The translations under genes and the position numbers were made by a program. Source: Clostridia bacterium (lineage in GTDB: Bacteria; Bacillota; Clostridia; UBA1381). From it: DNA of 64,000 nt. Positions 52,641-61,736 of the stretch are shown piece after piece (positions within the stretch are counted from its first letter, which is position 1; every line of letters begins with the position of its first letter). The DNA lies in contig JAGBHE010000080.1 in NCBI GenBank assembly GCA_017935675.1, forward strand, positions 1 through 64,000, in the 5' to 3' direction. A model generated the notes under the pieces. The model did not search any database and was not told the origin of the DNA. It was given only the letters and a program-made list of their open reading frames with translations.

Positions 52641-54422
52641 GTGATAAAAAGAAATATTTTAAACTCTGTCAAATTTTTCAGATCGAAGAGCATTTTTATG
52701 AAAAATCTGAAGCTGATAAGCATATTGATGCTTATTCCTCTGTGTCTTATCAGCTTCTTTTTGTATAAAAATGCTACCTCGGTTGTAATTAATGAGGCTC
52801 TGAATTCAAATGAAGCGGCGCTTGGCAGAACAAGGGTAATATGTGATAACTTATTTAAACAAATGGCTTATCTTTCCGCAAGTGCCGTTCTCGATAACGA
52901 TGTTAAAATGTATATGATAAGTGATATGGATTCAGAGGATCAGATTACAAGAGATAATCAGATTCAAAAGGTTAATAAATTCATAAATCGCCATACCCTT
53001 GTTTATGAATACATTCATTCGATTTACGTATATAAAAACAGCAGCGGATTTGTAGTTTCAAACCACGGAAATTACGGCGAAAATTATTTCTCGGATATGG
53101 ATTGGATTTCTGATTACAGATATGTTGACTCTGATAAGCTAAGTGTAAAATCAAGAGTTGTAAACAACGTTTATCCGTATCTTATATCATTTATAAGACC
53201 GACTTTTTACGGATTTGATTCCAGTTGCGGCGCTGTTGTTATTAATGTTGATTTGCGTAAAATGCAGCAGCTTTTAAAAATATCGGAAAAGCCGAACGAG
53301 CAGACTTGCTATGTGGTTGATAAAGACGGAATGATACTGTACAGCGATGATGATGAAATGGCGTGTAAAAATGTGAGTCAGGATGGATTGATAAAACAGC
53401 TGTCTGATAAACCTGCCGGATTTTCGGGTCAGGTTGATGTTGACGGAGTGTCGTATCTTGTTTGTGTACTGTCAAGCGCAACAGAGTTTGAATATAAATA
53501 TATTTCAATCATGCAGAGATCAAATTATAAAAACAGATTCGGGTCTATGCTGACGGGAATAATGATTATAATTTTATTTGCTTTTATCATAGAATTTGCG
53601 CTTTCTCTTGTTATTTCGGCAAAAATATATCAGCCCTTCGGAAGCTTTATTGAGCTTCTTAAATCTGATGAAGCAAATAAGCCGTCTCATGAGGAATATG
53701 ATGAGCTTCAGCTTATACGAAGAAGCATAATGAATACAATAAGCTCAAAAGAGCATGCTGAGGTTGAGCTTGCGGAACGGCTTGAAATGCTCAATGATAT
53801 GCACATTAATGCACTTCAGGCGCAAATTAATCCGCATTTCCTTTTTAACACTCTTGAAACGATAAATTGGATGGCAGAGGGGCTGACAAACAGCAGCAAT
53901 GAGGTTACCCGATCGATTTTATCCTTATCAAAGCTGATACATATGTATTCCGAGTCTGATTTTTATATGGTTACACTCTCTCAGGAAATAGAATACGTAA
54001 TGCTCTATATCGATATACTTAAAACAAGATATGACGATATGTTTGAAATAAAGTGGGATATAGATGAAGAGCTTTTGAATAAGGTTGTTGTGAAATTTTG
54101 TCTTCAGCCGATAATTGAAAATGCCGTTCAGCACGGCTTGAGACCGAAGGACGAAAAAGGAACAATTGAAATAACCGGCCGCAGGGAAAAAGACGGCATG
54201 ATTATCCATGTGAAGGATGACGGCGTCGGCATGACGGACGAGCAAATTGACAGGATAAATACAAGCATGAATGAAAAGTATACGCTTTATCAAAAACACA
54301 TAGGAATGCACAATGTAAATCAGAGAATTAAGCTTGTGTTCGGAAATGAATACGGAGTGCGGATTTCACATAACACACCGAACGGCATATGCGTATCGGT
54401 TTACATGCAATGCATTGAATAG
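52641..54422 (+). CDS. Sensor histidine kinase, YesM type
   Basis: A 593-residue membrane kinase of the HPK7/LytS-like group. Membrane helices lie at about residues 22-45 and 300-325, with an extracellular sensor between and a HAMP-like linker after. The phospho-acceptor His399 is in LQAQINPHFLFNTLETINW. The N-box is IIENAVQHGLRP and the G-box HVKDDGVGMT. It pairs with the response regulator 18 bases upstream. The GTG start at 52641 has GGGAG ahead. Pairs of this kind typically sense extracellular sugars or sugar-bound binding proteins and switch on the neighbouring importer. Confidence 0.93.
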   Translation: MIKRNILNSVKFFRSKSIFMKNLKLISILMLIPLCLISFFLYKNATSVVINEALNSNEAALGRTRVICDNLFKQMAYLSASAVLDNDVKMYMISDMDSEDQITRDNQIQKVNKFINRHTLVYEYIHSIYVYKNSSGFVVSNHGNYGENYFSDMDWISDYRYVDSDKLSVKSRVVNNVYPYLISFIRPTFYGFDSSCGAVVINVDLRKMQQLLKISEKPNEQTCYVVDKDGMILYSDDDEMACKNVSQDGLIKQLSDKPAGFSGQVDVDGVSYLVCVLSSATEFEYKYISIMQRSNYKNRFGSMLTGIMIIILFAFIIEFALSLVISAKIYQPFGSFIELLKSDEANKPSHEEYDELQLIRRSIMNTISSKEHAEVELAERLEMLNDMHINALQAQINPHFLFNTLETINWMAEGLTNSSNEVTRSILSLSKLIHMYSESDFYMVTLSQEIEYVMLYIDILKTRYDDMFEIKWDIDEELLNKVVVKFCLQPIIENAVQHGLRPKDEKGTIEITGRREKDGMIIHVKDDGVGMTDEQIDRINTSMNEKYTLYQKHIGMHNVNQRIKLVFGNEYGVRISHNTPNGICVSVYMQCIE

Positions 54423-54456
54423 CAAAAAGCACCCTTTAAACAGGGTGTTTTTGCTT
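54422..54456 (+). terminator. Rho-independent terminator after the YesN/YesM operon
   Basis: GCAAAAAGCACCCT pairs with AGGGTGTTTTTGC across a six-base loop, with T-rich sequence in the right arm. It immediately follows the kinase stop. Confidence 0.8.
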
Positions 54457-54517
54457 GTAAGGCGTTGAAAAATTGTATTTTGACGGAAAGATGTGCACAA
54501 AAAAAGAAAGAGTGTCA

Positions 54518-54546
54518 TTGTATTATTTCACGTAAAATGTTAAAAT
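54518..54546 (+). promoter_or_regulatory. Candidate promoter of the second importer operon
   Basis: TTGTAT, 17-base spacer, TAAAAT, about 33 bases before the GTG start of the permease. It is weaker than the promoter at 50098, as expected for a target that needs activation. Confidence 0.45.
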
Positions 54547-54578
54547 AAATGTAAGAATAAAAATAGGAGAGATGGATT

Positions 54579-55529
54579 GTGCAACATATTGATATGAACA
54601 GTCAAAAGAAAATAAAACACAATAGAAAAAAAGGCCCGAACAAATGTGATATTGAAATGCTTATTCTTGCATTGCCTGCACTTTTATTTTTTGTTATATT
54701 CCATTATATTCCGATGATGGGTGTGGTAATTGCATTTAAGGATTATTCGTATAATCTCGGATTGTTCGGAAGTAAATGGGTAGGACTGAGGAATTTTGAG
54801 TTTTTCTTTACATCTCAGGATGCCTGGATGCTTACCCGCAATACAGTCGGCTATGCTGTGCTCTTTTTGGTTGTCGGCACGTTTGCTTCTGTTTTTGTTG
54901 CGCTGCTCCTTAATGAGATAAAGAGCAAAGCAGCAATAAAAATTTATCAGACATCAATGATTTTGCCGTATTTCCTTTCATGGGTTATTGTAGGTTACAT
55001 AACATATGTGTTATTCAATCCAAAGCTCGGTGTTCTTAATCATATGCTTGCAGCGTTAGGCATGAGAGAAATTGATTGGTACTCGGAAACAAAATACTGG
55101 CCGTTTATTCTGACAATTGTCAACACATGGAAGGCGGTCGGAATGAACAGTATATTCTATTATTCATCATTGCTGAGCGTTGACCCCGCTTTGTATGAAG
55201 CGGCGGAAATAGACGGTGCAACAAGGTTTCAGCGTATGCTGAGCATATCTCTTCCGTCACTTACCCCGACAATAACAGTGCTTACAATACTTGCTGTCGG
55301 CAACATATTCAGAGGCGACTTCGGTTTGTTCTTCCAGATACCGAGAAATGTCGGTGTTCTTTATCCCGTAACAGATATTATTGATACATACGTTTACAGA
55401 GGTCTTCGTTTTGGAGATGTCGGAATAACTGCAGCTGTCGGCTTGTTTCAGTCCGTTGTCGGAATGGTAACCGTAATTGCAACGAATATGATAGTAAATA
55501 AGATTAATCCCGAAAACGCTATGTTCTGA
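54579..55529 (+). CDS. ABC sugar permease, LplB type (locus 2)
   Basis: A 316-residue CUT1 permease with six predicted helices. The EAA loop reads YEAAEIDGATRFQRMLSISLP, and the entry helix is ALPALLFFVIFHYIPMMGVVIAFKDY. The GTG at 54579 is preferred because GGAGA lies about nine bases upstream; an ATG 15 bases later is possible. It pairs with the next gene. No binding protein or ATPase is adjacent; the lipoprotein gene at 40717 is the likely partner. Confidence 0.92.
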   Translation: MQHIDMNSQKKIKHNRKKGPNKCDIEMLILALPALLFFVIFHYIPMMGVVIAFKDYSYNLGLFGSKWVGLRNFEFFFTSQDAWMLTRNTVGYAVLFLVVGTFASVFVALLLNEIKSKAAIKIYQTSMILPYFLSWVIVGYITYVLFNPKLGVLNHMLAALGMREIDWYSETKYWPFILTIVNTWKAVGMNSIFYYSSLLSVDPALYEAAEIDGATRFQRMLSISLPSLTPTITVLTILAVGNIFRGDFGLFFQIPRNVGVLYPVTDIIDTYVYRGLRFGDVGITAAVGLFQSVVGMVTVIATNMIVNKINPENAMF

Positions 55530-55590
55530 TAAGCATCGTTTTCAATAGCAATTGTATACCGCATTTTTGAAAGGGGAATTTAAATTAACC

Positions 55591-56496
55591 ATGAAAAGCA
55601 CTTTATCAAAAAGAAAAGGCAGAGAGGGACTTCTGATTCATATTTTTTTTGTTATCTTTACATTAAGCTTTGTTGTTCCTTTTCTGTTTGTTATATCAAT
55701 CTCGTTTTCAAACGAAGAGCTTATGAACAGCTACGGATATAAATTAATACCTATGCAGGTGGATTTTACGGCATATAAATATGTTTTCAATAATATGCAG
55801 CAGATTATAGACAGCTATAAGGTGACTGCGTTTACTTCTATACTCGGTACATTTGCCGGGCTGTTAATTATGAGTATGGTTGCATATCCTATTGCAATGA
55901 ATAGTTTCAGATATAAAAAACCGATTACTTTTTTCATATTTTTCACAATGATATTCGGCGGCGGATTGATACCGTCATATATTCTGATAACACAATATCT
56001 CGGTTTGAAGGACTCTGTATGGGTGTACATATTTCCGAGCCTTGCAAATGCGTGGAATATAATGGTGCTGAAAACATTTTTTAAGGGTATTCCGATATCA
56101 TGTATTGAGTCTTCAAGAATTGACGGTGCTTCCGAGTTCAGGATTTTTCTGCAGATTATTCTGCCGCTTTCAAAGCCTGCTCTTGCCTCAATCGGTCTTT
56201 TGACATTGCTTAGCAGATGGAACGATTGGTACACCTGTCTGATTTACATCGAAAGCAAGAACTTGTTTTCGCTTCAATTCCTTTTGCAGAAGATACTTAT
56301 GGATGCAGAGTTTGTAAATAATATGTCAAGAAACCTGCCGGGCGGTATGATTGACCTTCAGAATCTTGTTAAAATTCCGACGGAAAGCATGAGGTTTGCG
56401 ATGTGTATTATAGCCGCCGGACCGATGCTTGTAATATTTCCGTTCTTTCAGAAATATTTTACGAGAGGACTTACAATCGGTTCTGTAAAGGGATAG
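55591..56496 (+). CDS. ABC sugar permease, LplC/YtcP type (locus 2)
   Basis: A 301-residue CUT1 permease. The EAA loop is IESSRIDGASEFRIFLQIILP, and the tail YFTRGLTIGSVKG is characteristic of the LplC/YtcP half. The ATG at 55591 starts the conserved region, with GAAAGGGG about 15 bases upstream. The reading frame extends back to a TTG at 55552 but that extension has no ribosome site. It forms a heterodimer with the preceding permease. Confidence 0.92.
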   Translation: MKSTLSKRKGREGLLIHIFFVIFTLSFVVPFLFVISISFSNEELMNSYGYKLIPMQVDFTAYKYVFNNMQQIIDSYKVTAFTSILGTFAGLLIMSMVAYPIAMNSFRYKKPITFFIFFTMIFGGGLIPSYILITQYLGLKDSVWVYIFPSLANAWNIMVLKTFFKGIPISCIESSRIDGASEFRIFLQIILPLSKPALASIGLLTLLSRWNDWYTCLIYIESKNLFSLQFLLQKILMDAEFVNNMSRNLPGGMIDLQNLVKIPTESMRFAMCIIAAGPMLVIFPFFQKYFTRGLTIGSVKG

Positions 56497-56534
56497 GCTA
56501 TAAGATATAAAAATATATGAGGAGTGATTTTAAG

Positions 56535-59500
56535 GTGAGGAAATGTTTAACAAGATTATTATTAACTGTTCTGGTTTTTAACAGCTGTTTTCTGAATATT
56601 GCAGATATCAGTGCAGCCGATTATGAAATACCTGCTGAGGCTGCTGTTTCGCAGGCCGAAACAAGCAAGTCGCAGGAGGATATTGATTATGCCCAGGAGT
56701 TGATTGTTAAAATAGAGCCGGGTGATATAAGATATGCTCTGGAAAAGAGAATCGACTCTGTTCAGAACGAAATATTCACAACTCTTTCAATTACCCATGA
56801 CAATAACGGTTTTCTCCATGGTGAATTGGTGGAAAATGACCCTCTTGTCGGAAATTACATAAAGCTTGCAGGTGCGTCTGTAAATGTTTCCACATATCTT
56901 GAAAAACCGATTTCTCTTGTCGGGAACAGTTTTATCATTGAACAAACAATAAAATTTGACGCCCCAAGCACCGAGAGATATTTGTATATGTATTCCGATG
57001 CAGGTCAGCTATGGTCAATCAACGCAAAAAGCGGCGGTGTGATGGGCTCGGAATGGGGAAGCTATGCCACGCCGAATGTCATGCCGGGAAAATGGTATAA
57101 AATTGTTTTCGAGTATGACGGCACAGAGAACGGAGCAGATGACGAAAAATATCATACGTTATCAATTGTTGATGTAGAGACGGATTCCGCTGTCAGCACA
57201 AGAACGACAGCCGTTAAGCTTTCGGATGCAACCGGCAAGGATAAGATAAGCAGATTGCAGTATTATTTTGATAATTACGGTACTCAGGATAAAGCTGCAT
57301 ATGTCGGCGATCTTACGGTCAAGGAAAATCCCGTTTCAAAAATTGCAAGAGACGCTGTTGTAAAAGCTGAAAGAAATAATACGAAAGATAATGCAGACGC
57401 TGCAAATGAATTGGTTGAAAGCCTTGAAGACGGAGAATTAAAAACAGCCCTTTTAAACAGGGTTGCAAATGTTTATAACTTTATCAGTGCTGAAAAGCTT
57501 GTGGCAGAGGCCGAAGCAAAGAGATTCCTTAAAGATTACAATAAAGCCTGCGATATTGTTGATTTGCTGCCTGACGGATATAAAAAGGATGAATATGTAA
57601 GCCGATTGTCTCAGATTGATGTTCTTACTCCCGAAAGACTTGCAGCCGATGCGCTTGAAAAAGCTGAAAAATCCCTTAGCTCTTCAGACGCTGAAAACGC
57701 CGGTGCCCTTATTGAGGCACTTGCTGAAAGCGATGAAAAGCAGGTTTTGATGTTGAGGTATAATAAGCTTGTTGAATTAATAGCTGCTGTTTCTGCTGTT
57801 GAAAAAGCAGAGGAAAGCATGGATACAACCGATTATCAGACTGCTGTCGGCAAGGTTGTTGCCCTTGCCGAAGGTGATAAGAAAACAGAGCTTGCCGGCA
57901 GGCTTAACAAAATTACGCAAAGCAGTGTTGATAAAGCTAAGGCAACAAGAATAAATAAAGATATTGAAAAATCAAGAGCGCTTGTTGAGCTCATGCCTGA
58001 TGGTGATGATAAAAATGCCATGCTCACGCAGCTTGATGCCATAATTGTCAGAGAAGGCCTTGAAGAGGCAATCTCCGCAGTGGAAACAGCTGAGAACACA
58101 TTGGAAAAATCAGATGTTGAAGTTGCAAATGCTCTTGTTGATGAATTGAATAATTCAAGTGAAAAGCAGGAACTTTTAAACAGAATGAAAATTGTCTCAA
58201 AAATTTCAGAGGCGATCGTAAAGGTTGAAAATGCCGAAAGTAAAAAGGAAATGAGCTTGGCTGAGTCTGCACTTCTTGCAGTAAATGCTTTGCCGGACTC
58301 CGAAAGAAAGTACTCGCTTAAGAAAAGAATAGATGCTGTTTTGGCTGAAATAGTTGAAAAGGCAAATTCTGCCGTTGATGCTGTCGCAAAGGCAGCGGAA
58401 ACTCTGGCGCCTGAGGATATTTCGGCTGCAAATGAATTAGTTGCAAAGCTTGATATGGGTGCCCAGAAGGATAAGCTCGGATTGGACATTAATCTTATTA
58501 ATCTCAGAGTAAGTGCAATTAATGCTGTAAAGACAATGGAGGAAACCAAAACACAGGCAGATGTGAATAATGCGCAGAAGCTTGTTATGCAGCTTGAAGA
58601 CGGTGAGGAAAAGGAAGAACTTACAAACAGAATTCTTGCGGCTCAATTATTTAATAATTCTATTTTCTATACAGATTATGAGGATTTGGAAATAGGAACA
58701 AGCACAACAACAAATGATTCTTATGATATGACTGTTCAATATGATCCGGTTAATCCCGAAAACAAAGTTTCAATGCTTAAATACAGCAACACCGCACTCG
58801 GTGGCTTCGGCGGTTCATATCAGGCGCAGAGCCCGATGACAGGAAATGTTACTGTTGAATGCGATATGAGATTTGAAGGAAATATATCGGAGGACAGATA
58901 CATTTCTTTCTACATCAGAAGAAAATGTGATGATTGGGGATTGCAGATGTTCCAGATAAACCCTGTTGAAAATAAGGGCGGTATTTATTTTGATTACTAT
59001 GACAGCCAGGAGAAAGCAAACAAAACATTTCAGAGATTGCAGACAACCGCAACCTTTAAAAATGATTACTGGTACACTGTAAGAATGGTATTCCATACCG
59101 ATACGAATATGTTTGACCTTAGTCTTATAGATACTGCTTCAGGTGATGTTATCGGTTCTTCAACAAATCTTCTTCGCGATGTGGATATGGAAGGTGTAGA
59201 CTATTCACGGGGCTTCTCCGAAGTATACTACAGAATGAGCGGAAAGAGCACGGATAAGAATTGTAATATATATATAGACAACTTCAAAACATATGTTTCC
59301 GGATCTGCTATTGAGCGTGTTATTTCAGCTGAGTCAACGGAAACAAAGGAGGATATAGAAAAAGCGCAGAGCAGCATTGATACTCTTGCCGAAGGCGCTG
59401 ATAAAAAAGCGCTTCAGAACAGACTGAATGCTGTTAATATGAATGTTGAAGCAAAAGCAGCTATGGAAAAAGCCCGCAGCAGCCGATTGATTGATGATAT

Positions 59501-59936
59501 GAATTATGCTTTGACTTTGGTTGAAAAGCTGCCTGACGGATATTTAAAAGAGAAGCTCAGCAACACTGCCAAATGGACTGTTTGCTTTACTCCTGTTTTA
59601 ATAGAAAAGAAGAACGGGCAGGAAACGATTCAGGTTTCAGAGCTTACGGAGGGAACATTCGCTGTGTCCGTTTTCGCCGAGGCATCAAAGGACAATGAGG
59701 GGAATGCAGGAACTGCACAGCTTATTACGACCCTTAAAAAAATCGATGGCTCATATCCTCAGATGATTTCACTGAGCAAATCGGATAAATGTAAGCTTGT
59801 TCCCGGAAATAAGGTTGAATTGATGAATGAAATTGAAGTCGGGGATATATCTGATGGCATTTATCAGCTTCATATCATGGTGTGGGACGATATAAACGGA
59901 ATGAAGCCGCTGGCTGCCGAAACCGTTGTCAAATAA
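56535..59936 (+). CDS. Secreted mosaic protein with about 12 helical repeats and two LamG-like domains
   Basis: An 1133-residue exported protein. After a signal peptide (about 1-28) come one helical repeat, a LamG-like domain (about 80-270), nine consecutive helical repeats (about 275-705), a second LamG-like domain (about 709-910), two more repeats, and the shared C-terminal module ending IMVWDDINGMKPLAAETVV. Each repeat is about 43-48 residues of the form AVxKAExxxxxxDxxxAxxLVxxLxxGxxKxxLxxRLxxI, reminiscent of the Cry1Ac D-VI-related helical repeats of Gram-positive surface proteins. No catalytic motif is visible. The array would form a rod holding two sugar-binding sandwiches apart. The GTG at 56535 follows GAGGAG by about ten bases. 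The gene lies between the permeases and SLH pair 2. Confidence 0.8.
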   Translation: MRKCLTRLLLTVLVFNSCFLNIADISAADYEIPAEAAVSQAETSKSQEDIDYAQELIVKIEPGDIRYALEKRIDSVQNEIFTTLSITHDNNGFLHGELVENDPLVGNYIKLAGASVNVSTYLEKPISLVGNSFIIEQTIKFDAPSTERYLYMYSDAGQLWSINAKSGGVMGSEWGSYATPNVMPGKWYKIVFEYDGTENGADDEKYHTLSIVDVETDSAVSTRTTAVKLSDATGKDKISRLQYYFDNYGTQDKAAYVGDLTVKENPVSKIARDAVVKAERNNTKDNADAANELVESLEDGELKTALLNRVANVYNFISAEKLVAEAEAKRFLKDYNKACDIVDLLPDGYKKDEYVSRLSQIDVLTPERLAADALEKAEKSLSSSDAENAGALIEALAESDEKQVLMLRYNKLVELIAAVSAVEKAEESMDTTDYQTAVGKVVALAEGDKKTELAGRLNKITQSSVDKAKATRINKDIEKSRALVELMPDGDDKNAMLTQLDAIIVREGLEEAISAVETAENTLEKSDVEVANALVDELNNSSEKQELLNRMKIVSKISEAIVKVENAESKKEMSLAESALLAVNALPDSERKYSLKKRIDAVLAEIVEKANSAVDAVAKAAETLAPEDISAANELVAKLDMGAQKDKLGLDINLINLRVSAINAVKTMEETKTQADVNNAQKLVMQLEDGEEKEELTNRILAAQLFNNSIFYTDYEDLEIGTSTTTNDSYDMTVQYDPVNPENKVSMLKYSNTALGGFGGSYQAQSPMTGNVTVECDMRFEGNISEDRYISFYIRRKCDDWGLQMFQINPVENKGGIYFDYYDSQEKANKTFQRLQTTATFKNDYWYTVRMVFHTDTNMFDLSLIDTASGDVIGSSTNLLRDVDMEGVDYSRGFSEVYYRMSGKSTDKNCNIYIDNFKTYVSGSAIERVISAESTETKEDIEKAQSSIDTLAEGADKKALQNRLNAVNMNVEAKAAMEKARSSRLIDDMNYALTLVEKLPDGYLKEKLSNTAKWTVCFTPVLIEKKNGQETIQVSELTEGTFAVSVFAEASKDNEGNAGTAQLITTLKKIDGSYPQMISLSKSDKCKLVPGNKVELMNEIEVGDISDGIYQLHIMVWDDINGMKPLAAETVVK

Positions 59937-59990
59937 TTTTGCGGTCGGACACAAAGTGTTCAATAGGAAATATTACGGAGGTCTTATTAT

Positions 59991-61724
59991 ATGTTAAATA
60001 AGTTTTTCAGTCGTCTCATTGGCTCATTGCTGCTCAGCTTTGCTTTAACCGGTGTTGTTTCGGCCGAATCGGTTAAAATTGACTCAATAGTCGTTAATCA
60101 CAAGGAAACGGTTGTTACCGTATCAGGCTCCGCAAAAGCCGGCAGCGTAATTACAATCAAGGTCATCAGACCGGACGGAGTAACAGAAGATTTTGTGGGT
60201 CAGACAATTGCAAATGCTGATGGAAAATATGAGTTTACATACAAGCTTGGAGAAGGTGCCGCTGAAGATCAGAGATATGAAGTATATGTATTCACCGATG
60301 ATGAAAATGCAGCGCTTAAAGCAATGTCGGGATTTAAATATTACAATGATGTCTCAATAGCAAGAGCCCTTGATTTGTTAAACTCATCATCAGCTTCGGG
60401 AGTAAGTGAAGTGATAAAAGAAAAAAATGAGGTTTTTGCACTTCCTATCGACTCCGAAAGCGATTATTACAAGCTTAAAGATAAATCATCCGTACACGCT
60501 GCAATTGCAGGTAAGGGATTTTCAAATCTTGAATCACTCAGAACGGCATTTTTAAATGCTGTTGCAATTGAAAGGCAGCTGGAGTATGAAGAAGAATTAA
60601 GACAGAATGCTATAAAGAGAATTAATGACGCTTCGCCGGCGGAAATAGAAAAGGCTGTTGCCGACGCAGCAGAAATTCTTAATATCCGAATGAATACATC
60701 ATCATTCAAAGGTCTTTCGGACGAATCTGAAGCAGGTGTGTTTAATGTAATGACCAACACGTCATTTGTAACTCCCGAAGACGTTTCGGGTACTTTTGAC
60801 AAGGCAGTTGCCGTATTTGCCGTTAAAGGCGGGAACAGGGAAAGTATTGCTTCTGTTTTTGAAGAATACGACAATGTTCTTATGATTTCAAAAAACAGTA
60901 AATATTCCGATATGTCAGAGGATCAGAAAGCAAATGTTCGTAAAAAGATGGTCGGAATCAGCTTTGACGATATTAATCTTACAACAGAGGCCGGACTTGA
61001 ATCTGCCTTAACGAAAATAAGCAGCGTATTCAGCAATGCCGTTGACGCTGTTTCTGACAATACTTCAAAAAATACCGGCTCCGGCGGAGGCGGTGGAACC
61101 CAGTCAAAAAAGTTTGGTACCGTAATGCTTCCTCAGGATGATGTAATGCCGCCAAAGACGCAGAATAACGGTTCGTTTGCTGACATTAATGACGCTCCTT
61201 GGGCTAAGGAAAGCATTGAATTTCTTGCCGAAAAGAATATTATAAACGGATTCGGCGGTAATGTCTTTAAACCGAATGATAATGTGACAAGGGAGCAGTT
61301 CGTAAAGCTTTTTGTGGCTGCGTTTAATATACCGGTTACAGATACTCAAATGAGTTTTTCCGATGTGAAAGAAAATGATTGGTACTATATGTATGTTTCT
61401 GCGGCTGTGAACGCAGGGATAATAAAGGGTATTGATGAAACACGCTTTGGCGCAGGTGAGAACATAACAAGGCAGGATATGGCAGTTATTGCCGACAGAA
61501 CAATGAATTATCTCGGAATTACCATTCCCGAAACTACTCAGGAAAAAACATTCATGGATAAATCACAGATCGCAGATTATGCGTCTGAAGCCGTCAGAAC
61601 TATGCAGATGGGCGGTATCATCAATGGTATAAGCGATGATGAGTTTGCACCAGAGCTCAACTGTACAAGAGCTATGGCTGCAAAGGTTATATTTGAGCTT
61701 TACAGCCTTGTTGACAGAGATTAA
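59991..61724 (+). CDS. Secreted SLH-domain surface protein (first of SLH pair 2)
   Basis: A 577-residue wall protein built like the gene at 8990. It has a signal peptide (1-25), an Ig-like sandwich (about 26-115: VSGSAKAGSVITIKVIRPDG), a helical middle (about 120-360), a glycine-rich linker (GSGGGGGTQ, near 365), then three SLH motifs (about 395-577) with TREQFVKL, TRQDMAVI and TRAMAAKV cores. SLH motifs attach it to the cell wall. No enzyme motif is visible. GGAGG lies upstream of the ATG. It is followed after 12 bases by the second SLH gene, as in pair 1. Confidence 0.88.
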   Translation: MLNKFFSRLIGSLLLSFALTGVVSAESVKIDSIVVNHKETVVTVSGSAKAGSVITIKVIRPDGVTEDFVGQTIANADGKYEFTYKLGEGAAEDQRYEVYVFTDDENAALKAMSGFKYYNDVSIARALDLLNSSSASGVSEVIKEKNEVFALPIDSESDYYKLKDKSSVHAAIAGKGFSNLESLRTAFLNAVAIERQLEYEEELRQNAIKRINDASPAEIEKAVADAAEILNIRMNTSSFKGLSDESEAGVFNVMTNTSFVTPEDVSGTFDKAVAVFAVKGGNRESIASVFEEYDNVLMISKNSKYSDMSEDQKANVRKKMVGISFDDINLTTEAGLESALTKISSVFSNAVDAVSDNTSKNTGSGGGGGTQSKKFGTVMLPQDDVMPPKTQNNGSFADINDAPWAKESIEFLAEKNIINGFGGNVFKPNDNVTREQFVKLFVAAFNIPVTDTQMSFSDVKENDWYYMYVSAAVNAGIIKGIDETRFGAGENITRQDMAVIADRTMNYLGITIPETTQEKTFMDKSQIADYASEAVRTMQMGGIINGISDDEFAPELNCTRAMAAKVIFELYSLVDRD

Positions 61725-61736
61725 GGAGGAAGTTAA

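Noticed and set aside
57836..58549. A 237-codon minus-strand frame rich in Ser, Ala and Phe
   Set aside because: It is the mirror of the helical-repeat gene on the plus strand. Its composition follows from Glu/Lys/Ala-rich codons read backwards, and it has no ribosome site.
57340..58650. DNA tandem repeat or assembly error in the helical-repeat gene
   Set aside because: The repeats are similar only as protein. The DNA of individual units has diverged widely, so this is an old, real array.
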